Shown in pieces: positions 1-6,967 of a DNA stretch of 17,992 bases (its first letter is position 1; every line of letters begins with the position of its first letter). Location: positions 1 through 17,992 of the forward strand of contig DAOVGD010000098.1 of the NCBI GenBank assembly GCA_030672555.1, written 5' to 3'. Source of the DNA: Desulfobacterales bacterium (GTDB taxonomy: Bacteria > Desulfobacterota > Desulfobacteria > Desulfobacterales > C00003106). The notes under the pieces were generated by a model. It was given only the letters and a program-made list of their open reading frames with translations, did not search any database and was not told the DNA's origin. The translations under genes and the position numbers were made by a program.

Positions 1-383
1 GATTACGCTTGAAAGGTCAGGATCATATCAAGAGTGACGAAAGGATATTGGGGGAGTCTGATTTTGTGGACTCTGTCCTTTCCCAGGCTGGTGAAAAATA
101 CGATCGCCAGTATGAATTAATACGTCGAGGCTATGACCTGAATCGGATTACCGGGAGGGTTGCTGAGATTTACGAAATGAACCGGGATGAGATTTATTCA
201 AAAGGTAAGCAGCAAAAGAAGGTCAATGCCAGGAGTCTTCTTTGCTTTTGGGCTGTCCGGGAACTGGGTATGTCGCTCACGGATTTGGCCAGGCATCTGG
301 GAATCAGCATTCCAGGTATAGGGTATGCCGTGGACAGGGGCGAGGCCATTGCACGAGACAAGAATTATCAACTGGTTGATTGA
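1..383 (+). CDS. REP-associated tyrosine transposase (RAYT, Y1/IS200-like), C-terminal part, cut by window start
   Basis: The reading frame is already open at the first bases, so the gene starts outside the window and only the last ~127 residues are visible. The visible part has no HUH nuclease domain (it would lie upstream). It matches the C-terminal extension typical of REP-associated tyrosine transposases: an LKG-DERILG-SDFV stretch, then a DnaA-like helix-turn-helix with the pattern ARSLLCFWAVRELG, LTDLARHLGIS and GYAVDRGE. In this family the N-terminal Y1 domain nicks and joins single-stranded DNA at REP hairpins, and the tail is thought to bind DNA. The frame ends at a clean TGA. A diverged copy of this tail sits 175 bp downstream inside a small inverted-repeat element. 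The family call rests on recognising the tail motif, since the catalytic domain is not visible. Confidence 0.72.
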   Translation, partial: LRLKGQDHIKSDERILGESDFVDSVLSQAGEKYDRQYELIRRGYDLNRITGRVAEIYEMNRDEIYSKGKQQKKVNARSLLCFWAVRELGMSLTDLARHLGISIPGIGYAVDRGEAIARDKNYQLVD

Positions 384-519
384 CTTTCTTAGTTTCTTAA
401 GGGCGTCCCGCTTTACTACGCTTTACTTTACAGTAGTAGTCAGAGTTCAAGATTGGGGCTTTATCTCTTTTCAGCAAGATCCCACAACCATTTCAAACTT
501 TCCCATCCAAAAGTTTTAA

Positions 520-715
520 GGGGGACAACGTCCGTAAATAAGTAAGTAACTTGACGCTGTGCGAGAGTTGGGATATGCATTGACGGATTTGGCAAAACGT
601 CTTAATATGAGCGGGCCAGGTGGGGGTTATGCTGTAAGCAGGGGAGAGCGGATAGCCAAGCACCACAACTATCAACTCCTGGGCTGAGTTACTTATTTAT
701 TTACGGACGTCCCCC
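520..715. mobile_element. MITE-like non-autonomous element bounded by ~28-31 bp terminal inverted repeats
   Basis: The left arm (520-550) and right arm (688-715) are inverted copies. Each begins with a run of G, carries a small palindrome (GGAC-GTCC; the left arm has AAC inserted in it) and continues as CGTAAATAA followed by AGTAAC. Between the arms lies almost nothing except the last 42 codons of a RAYT-type transposase, ending at 687 directly against the right arm. This is what an internally deleted transposase insertion would look like, with both ends and the gene's tail kept. The missing catalytic domain means any movement would need an enzyme supplied in trans. The family assignment is inferred from the internal remnant. 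Confidence 0.7.
559..687 (+). pseudogene. Remnant of a RAYT transposase C-terminus (DnaA-like HTH tail)
   Basis: Translated from GTG at 559, this gives 42 residues starting VRELGYALTDLAKRL and ending NYQLLG before TGA at 685-687. Aligned by eye with the end of the transposase at 1-383, about 27 of 42 residues are identical, including VRELG, LTDLA, GYAV, RGE and NYQL. It therefore derives from a related but distinct element, not a recent duplication. No start codon with a ribosome binding site precedes it and the nuclease domain is absent, so it is a relic inside the inverted-repeat element, not a functional gene. Confidence 0.75.
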
Positions 716-783
716 TCGCTCCTATGCTTTATTTAGGCACAATTGAAGTCTTTAATTAAATTGAAAAATAAAAGGGGGTAACA

Positions 784-1164
784 ATGACAAAAGTAGCTAT
801 TATCCGTTGTGAAAAAAACATGGATCGATGTCCTTTAACCAGCTGTTTTCAATGTTTACGTGAAAAAAAAGAGGGATTTTCAATTTACGAAGATTGTGTT
901 TTAGCAGGTGTTTTTACCTGTCGGTGTCCAGGTGATATTACGGTTAATTTAGCCAAAATCCTTAAGGCCAAGGGGGCTGAGGCAATTCATTTCTGCACAT
1001 GTACCTTTGCTGAAAAGACAAAGGAAGGTTGGGTTATGAAAAATGGCGGGTTTTGTGAAGATATTGATAAAATCATTGAACGCGTTAACAAAGAAACAGG
1101 TGTTCCGTGTGTCAAAGGTACTGCACACCTTCCCAAAGATTACAGCATCAAGACCTGGGGTTAG
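784..1164 (+). CDS. CGGC-domain family cysteine-rich (putative metal-binding) protein
   Basis: This is a soluble protein of 126 residues with 11 cysteines (9, 16, 21, 24, 38, 46, 48, 71, 73, 91, 109). It matches the CGGC domain family (Pfam CGGC): N-terminal VAIIRCEKN, then RCPLTSCFQCLREKK, a central TC-CPGD segment, HFCTCTFA and a C-terminal PCVKGTAH. The family is uncharacterised; its conserved Cys and His residues suggest metal binding. The namesake CGGC is shortened to Cys-Arg-Cys at 46-48. The start is supported by a strong AGGGGGT ribosome binding site at 773-779, 4 bases before the ATG. The gene appears monocistronic, with REP-like palindromes just after the stop. Family membership is fairly sure; function is not. 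Confidence 0.82.
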   Translation: MTKVAIIRCEKNMDRCPLTSCFQCLREKKEGFSIYEDCVLAGVFTCRCPGDITVNLAKILKAKGAEAIHFCTCTFAEKTKEGWVMKNGGFCEDIDKIIERVNKETGVPCVKGTAHLPKDYSIKTWG

Positions 1165-1206
1165 GGCCAAGGGGGACATCCGGAGGGCCAAGGGGGATGT
1201 CCCCCC
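1162..1206. repeat. REP-like G-rich double repeat / palindrome
   Basis: Directly after the stop codon of the cysteine-rich gene, the motif AGGGCCAAGGGGGA occurs twice (from about 1163 and 1185). An 11-bp perfect inverted pair, GGGGGACATCC (1171-1181) and GGATGTCCCCC (1195-1205), spans the two copies. The second copy is also close to a self-palindrome. The G-run plus GGAC/GTCC theme recalls the ends of the element at 520-715, so it may be a REP-type site of the same family. It could act as a 3' end hairpin, but no T-run follows, so it is not a classical terminator. Confidence 0.55.
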
Positions 1207-1293
1207 TCTTCCGTTGTGTAATATTTCCTCACAGGAATGCTACAGCTTCAGAACCGTTCCTCATCAAACCCCGGAAAGGATGTCACCGGCTGC

Positions 1294-2739
1294 ATGACGA
1301 CCGCTACTCCTGCCCGCCATAACAAATGGCTCATCTTTCTGCTCATCGCTATCGGCGTCTTCATGTCGACCCTCGACAGTAGCATTGTCAATATCGCGCT
1401 CCCCACTATTATGACCGACTTCGGCGTGACTCTTGCGACCATCGAATGGGTGGTGATGATCTACCTCCTTACGGTTTCGGCGCTGCTCTTAAGCCTCGGT
1501 CGTCTGAGTGACATCAAGGGAAGGCGGTGGGTCTATAGCAGGGGGCTGATCGTATTTTCCGCGGGTTCTCTTTTGTGCGGCCTGGCCCAAAACGCTGTCT
1601 GGCTGATTTGTGCGCGCTCCTTTCAAGGGATAGGCGCGGCCATGATCATGGCGTGCACCCCGGCATTGGTGGTCGACACCTTCCCGGTCTCAGAGAGAGG
1701 GAGGGCCCTTGGAACGGTAGGGACCGTTACAGCCCTCGGGTTGACTATCGGTCCGGCCCTGGGGGGGTTTTTGATTCATTTTTTTTCCTGGCGGGTAATC
1801 TTTTACATCAACGTCCCTATAGGGATCATAACCGCGATAGTCATATCCAGACTCCTACGTGGAAGCCATGCCGACGTGACGGTTCATGAGTCCTTTGACT
1901 GGGCCGGCTCGGTATTGCTAACCCTATCGCTAACCTGTTTTTTGTTAGCTCTTACCCATGCCTACGAGTGGGGATATACATCGCTGCCCCCACTTTCGCT
2001 GTTTGGTATCAGCCTTCTTGCCATTGGTCGATTTACACGGGTCGAAACCAAAACACCTCACCCTATTGTACAGCCATCCCTCTTTGCAATCAGGCTCTTC
2101 ACGTTTCCCATTCTTAGCGGAGTCGCGCTGTTCATCACCTTGTTTACGGTTATTTTTCTTATGCCCTTTTATTTGATCCACCCGTGCGGGTTTGCGGTCA
2201 ACAAGGTAGGGTTGATCATGGTGGTCCCGTTTGTCTTTCTTTTTTTTGTATCCCCCATTTCAGGGGCGATCTCTGACCGCGTGGGGTCGCGTATGCTCTG
2301 TACCGTGGGGATGGCAATAGTGGCCGTCTCGCTCTTTTCACTTTCCGGGTTAACCTCCGGACATTCTGTCTTTCCCATTGCCTGGCGGCTTGCCCTTGCC
2401 GGGCTGGGGACCGCTATCTTCTTGCCACCCAACAGTTCCGCCGCCATGAGCGCCGTTCCCCAGAACCGGCGAGGCGTTGCCGCAGGGATGGTAGCAACTG
2501 CAAGGAACCTTGGGATGGTCATCGGCGTGGCCCTGGCCGGCGCGATATTCAACAGCTCCTTCCATACATTGAGCGGAGGGCTCAGTCTGAAAGTCTACCG
2601 CCCGGAGTTAGCGCCAATCTTTATGACTTCATTTCGCTATGCAATGGTGGCAGGTGGCATCGTAGCCATAGTTGGCGTTATCCTTGCTTTTCTGCGGGGT
2701 CCTGCGGGAAAAGTGCCTATGAAGTTACGGAGACTGTAA
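1294..2739 (+). CDS. MFS drug exporter, DHA2 (EmrB/QacA) 14-helix type
   Basis: This inner-membrane proton-coupled exporter (481 residues) is rich in hydrophobic helices along its length. DHA2 signature motifs are visible: D1 (LDSSIVNIALPTI, residues 27-39), motif A (GRLSDIKGRR, 69-78) and motif C (GLTIGPALGG, about 149-158). The length fits the 14-helix branch. The in-frame ATG at 1237 would add 19 polar residues, but its AGGA lies directly against the codon. ATG 1294 has GGAAAGGA 13 bases upstream and gives an N-terminus of EmrB-like length, so it is preferred. No membrane-fusion (EmrA) or outer-membrane partner is adjacent. By eye the gene is more GC-rich than its neighbours, and it has repeats at both ends, which suggests acquisition by transfer. 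The substrate cannot be predicted. Confidence 0.88.
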   Translation: MTTATPARHNKWLIFLLIAIGVFMSTLDSSIVNIALPTIMTDFGVTLATIEWVVMIYLLTVSALLLSLGRLSDIKGRRWVYSRGLIVFSAGSLLCGLAQNAVWLICARSFQGIGAAMIMACTPALVVDTFPVSERGRALGTVGTVTALGLTIGPALGGFLIHFFSWRVIFYINVPIGIITAIVISRLLRGSHADVTVHESFDWAGSVLLTLSLTCFLLALTHAYEWGYTSLPPLSLFGISLLAIGRFTRVETKTPHPIVQPSLFAIRLFTFPILSGVALFITLFTVIFLMPFYLIHPCGFAVNKVGLIMVVPFVFLFFVSPISGAISDRVGSRMLCTVGMAIVAVSLFSLSGLTSGHSVFPIAWRLALAGLGTAIFLPPNSSAAMSAVPQNRRGVAAGMVATARNLGMVIGVALAGAIFNSSFHTLSGGLSLKVYRPELAPIFMTSFRYAMVAGGIVAIVGVILAFLRGPAGKVPMKLRRL

Positions 2740-2838
2740 CTACTTAGGTTCACAGTTCAAGGTTAGAGGGCGATGAAAATTGAACGTTTTGAAGATATTG
2801 AACCCCTGAACCGTGAACCCAACAACCTGAGTAGTTAC
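2736..2838. repeat. Imperfect inverted repeat between convergent genes
   Basis: The left arm begins with GTAACTACTTAGG at 2736, overlapping the exporter stop codon, followed by TTCACAGTTCA. The right arm, read on the opposite strand from 2838, is GTAACTACTCAGG, then an 8-base insertion, then TTCACGGTTCA. The two arms could fold into a long hairpin in transcripts from either side. No U-run follows, so this may be a nomadic repeat or a bidirectional end structure rather than a standard terminator. Confidence 0.55.
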
Positions 2839-2844
2839 CGGAGA

Positions 2845-3315
2845 CTATCCTTTTTTCCTGTAATCACGGGCCATCTCCCGCGCTTCATCCCGCTTTCGGA
2901 TTGTTTCGCGTTTGTCGTACTTTCTCTTCCCTTTTGCAAGGGCGATTTCCACCTTTGCCTTTCCGTTTTTGAAGTATATTTTGGTAGGTATCAGAGAAAA
3001 ACCACGCTCCTGCACCTTCCCGATCAGGCGTTTGATCTCTCGTTTGTGCAGGAGCAGCTTTCTTTCTCTAAGCGGGTCGTGATTCCCGTAGTAGGCATGG
3101 GAATAGGGGCTGATGTGAGCGTTGATCAGATATATATCTCCGTCTTTAACCTTGCAGTAACTGTCTCTAAGGTTTGCTTTCCCCAGCCTGAGCGATTTAA
3201 CCTCGGTCCCGGTAAGGACAAGGCCGGCTTCTATAGCGTCGGAAAGGAAGTAATCGTGTCGGGCCTTGCGGTTCTGACATACGATTTTGATAGGGTTGCG
3301 ATTTTCTTGCTTCAT
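2845..3315 (-). CDS. smpB: SsrA (tmRNA)-binding protein SmpB
   Basis: SmpB binds tmRNA and delivers it to stalled ribosomes for trans-translation. At 156 residues it matches the usual length. Family motifs are visible in order: NRKARHDYF, EAGLVLTGTEVKSLR, NAHISPY, RERKLLLHKREI and a basic C-terminal tail with KGKRKYDKRETI and RDYRKKG. The start is the ATG at 3315-3313, whose first base is the last base of the ptsI stop codon (TGATG). No separate ribosome binding site is seen, so translation is probably coupled to ptsI. A TTG one codon upstream is in frame but less likely. It is the last gene of the rng-ptsH-ptsI-smpB operon. The tmRNA gene itself is not in the window. Confidence 0.97.
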   Translation of the reverse strand: MKQENRNPIKIVCQNRKARHDYFLSDAIEAGLVLTGTEVKSLRLGKANLRDSYCKVKDGDIYLINAHISPYSHAYYGNHDPLRERKLLLHKREIKRLIGKVQERGFSLIPTKIYFKNGKAKVEIALAKGKRKYDKRETIRKRDEAREMARDYRKKG

Positions 3316-5096
3316 CAATCAGGGAGCGGTTCACAGGAGGCTATGTCCTGAAATTGTTCGCCAAATGTATCCTGTAATATATTTACAATATCTTGAGCCG
3401 TTCGCTGCTTCATGACCTCTTTAATCAACGGTTTACAATCACTCAATGAAACCGAACGGATCATCTTTTTGACTTGTGGTATTGATATCGGATTCATGCT
3501 CAGCTCGTCCATTTCCATTGCCAAAAGGATAGGCACATAAGGGGGGCTGCACGCCATCTCCCCGCAAATACTGACCTTGATTCCTGCAGAATGTCCCGCT
3601 GCTACAACGCTTTTTACCATTCGGAGGATGGCTGGATGAAGCGGTTGATAAAGATGAGCTACATGTTCGTTCCCCCGGTCAATGGCAATAGAGTATTGGA
3701 TAAGGTCATTTGTTCCGATACTGAAAAAATCGACCTCCCGTGCCAACAGATCAGACAGAACCGCAGCAGAAGGCACCTCTACCATGATACCAATATCAAT
3801 ATCTTTGTTAAAGGGAGTCCCTTCCCTATCCAGGGACTCACACGCATCGCTAAGTATCTGCTTTGCGGCAATGACCTCTTCAACACTCGATATCATGGGA
3901 AACATGATTCGAATATTTCCAAGGGCAGCAGCTCGCAATATGGCGCGGAGTTGTGTTTTGAAAATCTCCGGTTCTTTCAAGCAGAATCGTATCGCACGAA
4001 GTCCTAAGGCAGGGTTTACCTCGTGGCCCCGCTCGATGCCGTTACCAAATTTGTCTCCCCCTATATCAAGAGTCCGTATAGTCACCGGCCGGGGGTTCAT
4101 GATTTCCGCGATTTCGCGATAGCTTTCGAAAAGTTCCTGTTCTGTGGGAAGACTTTTTTTATTTAAATAAAGGTACTCTGTTCGATAAAGACCGATCCCC
4201 TCCCCACCATGGTCGAGAACTGAGACAACCTCTTCTACCATCTCGATATTGGCCATGACCCTGACCCGATAACCATCAATGGTTTCAGCCGGAAGGTGGC
4301 TGCTCCGGGCCACCATCGCCTCATATGCCTCAAACCGTCCTTTTTCATTATGGTAGTAGGTCAGGGCCTCCTCATTGGGATCAATGATGACCAAACCTCG
4401 CATCCCGTCAATTATGAGGAGATCCCCGGTTGTGATCTGGTGTGTAGCGCGTTCTAACCCCAACACCGCTGGTATCTCTAAAGAACGGGCAATAATGGCG
4501 GTGTGTGAGGTTCTTCCCCCTAAATCTGTAATAAATCCCTTCACCCTCTCTAACTGGATCTGCGTGGTTTCCGCAGGAGAGAGGTCGTGGGCTACTAGTA
4601 TGACCCGCTTGTTGATGTCGGATATATCATCTGTGCTATGACCGGTAAGGTTCCTCAATATCCGCTCTGAAACGTGAACGATATCGTTGAGCCGCTCTTT
4701 GAGATAAGGAGTAGACATTTTGCTGAAAACTTCTTTTACGTGCTCCACGGATTTCTTGAGCGCCCATTCTGAATTGATCTGTTCTTGTTCGATCCTCTCA
4801 ATGGTGCCTTGATGTATCATCTTGTCTTTTAGGAGCATTAAATGAGCATCAAGGATGTATGCGTTTTCCCGGTATTCCTCCGGCAATTCTTCTATAATTT
4901 TCAGGAGTTCTTTTGTTGAGTTATTAACGGCGTCTTTAAAACGTTCCACTTCAGCCTGGACCCATTCCTTGCCGATATAATATTTATCAACAATATCTAC
5001 ATTCCCTCGTTCAACGAGGTAGGCCTTGCCGATAGCGATACCAGGCGCTCCCCCGATTCCTTTGAGAATGATGTTTTTTGATTTTTCGTGAGACAT
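3315..5096 (-). CDS. ptsI: Phosphoenolpyruvate-protein phosphotransferase (PTS enzyme I)
   Basis: Enzyme I takes phosphate from phosphoenolpyruvate and passes it to HPr. At 593 residues it is a full-length standard EI with no GAF domain, so not of the PtsP (EI-Ntr) type. The N-terminal domain carries the phosphorylatable histidine in GGRTSHTAIIARSLEIPAVLG (His198). The PEP-binding barrel follows with GIGLYRTEYLYL, RTLDIGGDK and NPALGLRAIR, then the catalytic cysteine region ICGEMACSP. The ATG at 5096 is chosen because an upstream in-frame ATG at 5120 lies inside ptsH, and a GGGGAA sequence about 10 bases before 5096 can serve as ribosome binding site. The gap to the ptsH stop is only 4 bases. 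No EII permease gene is nearby, so a regulatory role is plausible. Confidence 0.96.
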   Translation of the reverse strand: MSHEKSKNIILKGIGGAPGIAIGKAYLVERGNVDIVDKYYIGKEWVQAEVERFKDAVNNSTKELLKIIEELPEEYRENAYILDAHLMLLKDKMIHQGTIERIEQEQINSEWALKKSVEHVKEVFSKMSTPYLKERLNDIVHVSERILRNLTGHSTDDISDINKRVILVAHDLSPAETTQIQLERVKGFITDLGGRTSHTAIIARSLEIPAVLGLERATHQITTGDLLIIDGMRGLVIIDPNEEALTYYHNEKGRFEAYEAMVARSSHLPAETIDGYRVRVMANIEMVEEVVSVLDHGGEGIGLYRTEYLYLNKKSLPTEQELFESYREIAEIMNPRPVTIRTLDIGGDKFGNGIERGHEVNPALGLRAIRFCLKEPEIFKTQLRAILRAAALGNIRIMFPMISSVEEVIAAKQILSDACESLDREGTPFNKDIDIGIMVEVPSAAVLSDLLAREVDFFSIGTNDLIQYSIAIDRGNEHVAHLYQPLHPAILRMVKSVVAAGHSAGIKVSICGEMACSPPYVPILLAMEMDELSMNPISIPQVKKMIRSVSLSDCKPLIKEVMKQRTAQDIVNILQDTFGEQFQDIASCEPLPD

Positions 5097-5100
5097 GTTG

Positions 5101-5397
5101 TTATTGTTCCCCAAATCCATCCTTAATTAGCCGCTCGATTGAGTCAAGTATATCTTTATCTTCAGGAGTATCCACCCGTACCGTAATAGTGCTTCCAATG
5201 GGGCAGTTGAGAGTCAAGATATCCAAGATGCTCGACGCGTCAACACATTCTCCGTCCTTTTCAATAACCACAGAGCTGCCGGCTTTTTCAGCCACCTTGA
5301 CAATCTGAGCCGCAGCCCTGGCATGCAACCCCAATTCATTTTCTACAGTCATTGTCCTGCTGAGTTCTTTTTCAGTACATTTATTGCTCTTTTTCAC
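5101..5397 (-). CDS. ptsH: Phosphocarrier protein HPr
   Basis: HPr is the phosphocarrier between enzyme I and its acceptors. The active-site motif ELGLHARAAAQIV is clear, with the histidine at residue 25 from the GTG start used here. The second conserved region, DASSILDILTL, keeps a serine near the regulatory Ser46 position, followed by a GSTITV strand. The start is uncertain: GTG 5397 gives 98 residues with a GGAG about 15 bases upstream and overlaps the rng end by 17 bases. ATG 5352 gives 83 residues, but its AGGA is only two bases away. An ATG at 5442 would lie deep in rng. The family usually has His15, which falls between the first two options. It sits directly upstream of ptsI, which fits a dedicated HPr-EI pair. 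Confidence 0.93.
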   Translation of the reverse strand: MKKSNKCTEKELSRTMTVENELGLHARAAAQIVKVAEKAGSSVVIEKDGECVDASSILDILTLNCPIGSTITVRVDTPEDKDILDSIERLIKDGFGEQ

Positions 5398-6862
5398 ACA
5401 CAATTCTATCTTCTCCGGGCGGAAGCGCTCTGTCGCCTTCAATAAGGATCAGCAGGTTGTGCCGCTGTTCAATTTCTAACAGTTCCTTTCGTTTTTTGTT
5501 CAAAAGGTAGTCGGCTACGTCAATCGGTACGCTACCCTTTACCCTCCCATTTTCCCCTTTTATGGCGGCGGAACGAAGTTTTCTTAAAAAAGCTAATGCA
5601 AGGGTCTCGACAGAAGGCGTCATCCCTTTTCCACGACAGTAAATACAGGGGATATAAGTTCCGTATTCAATAGGGGGCCGCAACCGTTGCCGGGACATCT
5701 CCATAAGGCCAAACTTGGAGATCCTTCCGATACTGATCCGGGCCTTATCTTCCTTTGTACCTGACTTCAGTGTCTTTTCAACAGCTATCTTGTGTTTTTT
5801 GTCACGCATATCAATAAAATCGATAACAATCAACCCCCCAAGGTCACGCAGGCGGAGTTGACGGGCAACCTCTTCAACTGCTTCACAATTTGTCTTAAAG
5901 GCGGTCGACTCGATCGATTTTTCTTTGGTTGCCTTGCCTGAGTTTACATCTATTGCCACCAATGCCTCTGTAGGATCGATTATAATGGAACCGCCTGACT
6001 TGAGGGGGACACGACGCGCAAAGATACTCGCAATCTGATCCTCGAGGTGATATTTTGTGAATACAGGCTTTGGGTCCTTGTGTAATTTCACAATCCTGGC
6101 CTGGCGCGGGGCAATTACCTCCATGAACCGTTTGACATCCTGGAAGACGGAGCTGTTATCCACCAATATTTCTTTGACGTCCGTGGTAAACCTGTCTCTA
6201 AGGGAACGAATAACCACATGCATTTCTTTATAAAGAAGGGCCGGTGCAGGTTGGGATATCCCAAGCTTGTTAATGGTTCGCCATAGTCGAAGAAGATATT
6301 GAAGGTCACGTGAAATCGCTGTCTTTGTCTGACCTTCGCCGACTGTTCGGACGATAACTCCAAATCCTTCGGGGATCTTTAATGACTCGATCACTTTTTT
6401 CAGTCGCTGCCGCTCTTTTTCATCTTCAATCTTTCGAGATATCCCCCCATTCGTACTCCCGGGCATCAAGACCAGATAACGCCCCGCAAGGGATATGAAG
6501 GTTGTCAGCATCGCCCCTTTGTTTCCTGTCTCATCCTTGGTAACTTGAATTAGCAGTTCCTGGCCCGGTTTAATAATCTGTTTAATTGATAAGTTTCTTG
6601 CCTTGTCAGTAGCGATATTATCCTGATAATAATCCTGGTGGATCTCATGCCTTTGGAGAAAGCCGTGTCTGCCGGCGCCGTAATCAACGAACACAGCCTG
6701 AAGGGAAGGCTCGACCCTTACCACAACACCCTTGTATATATTTCCCCTGGTAATTTCCCTGGCTGATGTCTCTATGGTGAAATCTTCCAAACGGCCGTCT
6801 TTCACCGTGGCAATCCTGCATTCTTCCGGATCGACCGCGTTTATTAATATCTTTTTTGTCAT
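5381..6862 (-). CDS. rng: Ribonuclease G/E family endoribonuclease
   Basis: This single-strand-specific endoribonuclease of the RNase E/G family acts in rRNA maturation and mRNA decay. At 493 residues it is close to RNase G and lacks the long scaffold tail of RNase E. An S1 domain lies near residues 37-120 (GNIYKGVVVRVEPSLQAVFVDYG). The two metal-binding aspartates are in IDVNSG (Asp305) and VIDFIDM (Asp348). The zinc-link is CIYC (Cys406, Cys409), one intervening residue pair as in the family but without the usual proline after the first Cys. These positions are within two residues of RNase E numbering. The ATG at 6862 follows AGAAGG 12 bases upstream. It heads the operon with ptsH, ptsI and smpB. 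Confidence 0.95.
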   Translation of the reverse strand: MTKKILINAVDPEECRIATVKDGRLEDFTIETSAREITRGNIYKGVVVRVEPSLQAVFVDYGAGRHGFLQRHEIHQDYYQDNIATDKARNLSIKQIIKPGQELLIQVTKDETGNKGAMLTTFISLAGRYLVLMPGSTNGGISRKIEDEKERQRLKKVIESLKIPEGFGVIVRTVGEGQTKTAISRDLQYLLRLWRTINKLGISQPAPALLYKEMHVVIRSLRDRFTTDVKEILVDNSSVFQDVKRFMEVIAPRQARIVKLHKDPKPVFTKYHLEDQIASIFARRVPLKSGGSIIIDPTEALVAIDVNSGKATKEKSIESTAFKTNCEAVEEVARQLRLRDLGGLIVIDFIDMRDKKHKIAVEKTLKSGTKEDKARISIGRISKFGLMEMSRQRLRPPIEYGTYIPCIYCRGKGMTPSVETLALAFLRKLRSAAIKGENGRVKGSVPIDVADYLLNKKRKELLEIEQRHNLLILIEGDRALPPGEDRIVCEKEQ

Positions 6863-6893
6863 AGATTATGATAACCTTCTAAAATTTATTGAA

Positions 6894-6899
6894 ATTATA
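6894..6899 (-). promoter_or_regulatory. Possible -10 box for the rng operon
   Basis: Read on the - strand, a perfect TATAAT lies 31 bases before the rng start. No good -35 box is present at 16-18 bases, because that stretch falls in the GC-rich edge of the palindromic repeat at 6913-6967. It is therefore either a weak or activated promoter or a chance match in AT-rich DNA. Confidence 0.35.
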
Positions 6900-6912
6900 T
6901 TTAATTAGCCCC

Positions 6913-6967
6913 GGCGTGGCGGGACTTGTAGCGCAGAGCTTTAGTCCCGCTTTAGCGGGACACTACG
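6913..6967. repeat. REP-like palindromic repeat (GTCCCGC hairpins)
   Basis: An 8-bp perfect inverted pair, GTCCCGCT (6944-6951) and AGCGGGAC (6954-6961), has a 2-base spacer. A competing 8-bp pair, GCGGGACT (6919-6926) and AGTCCCGC (6943-6950), shares the middle arm. So one arm can pair with either of two partners. This looks like a nomadic intergenic repeat between the divergently transcribed rng and selB operons. Confidence 0.6.

Noticed and set aside
1237..1293. Extended N-terminus of the drug exporter from ATG 1237
   Set aside because: It has no properly spaced ribosome binding site, and the added 19 residues are polar and unlike the family; ATG 1294 gives a normal N-terminus.
2773..3351. 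A 192-codon open frame on the + strand
   Set aside because: It is antisense to smpB, whose protein is a clear family match; the + strand translation resembles no known family and has no ribosome binding site.
3591..4122. Two long + strand frames
   Set aside because: Both are antisense to ptsI, which is conserved over its full length.
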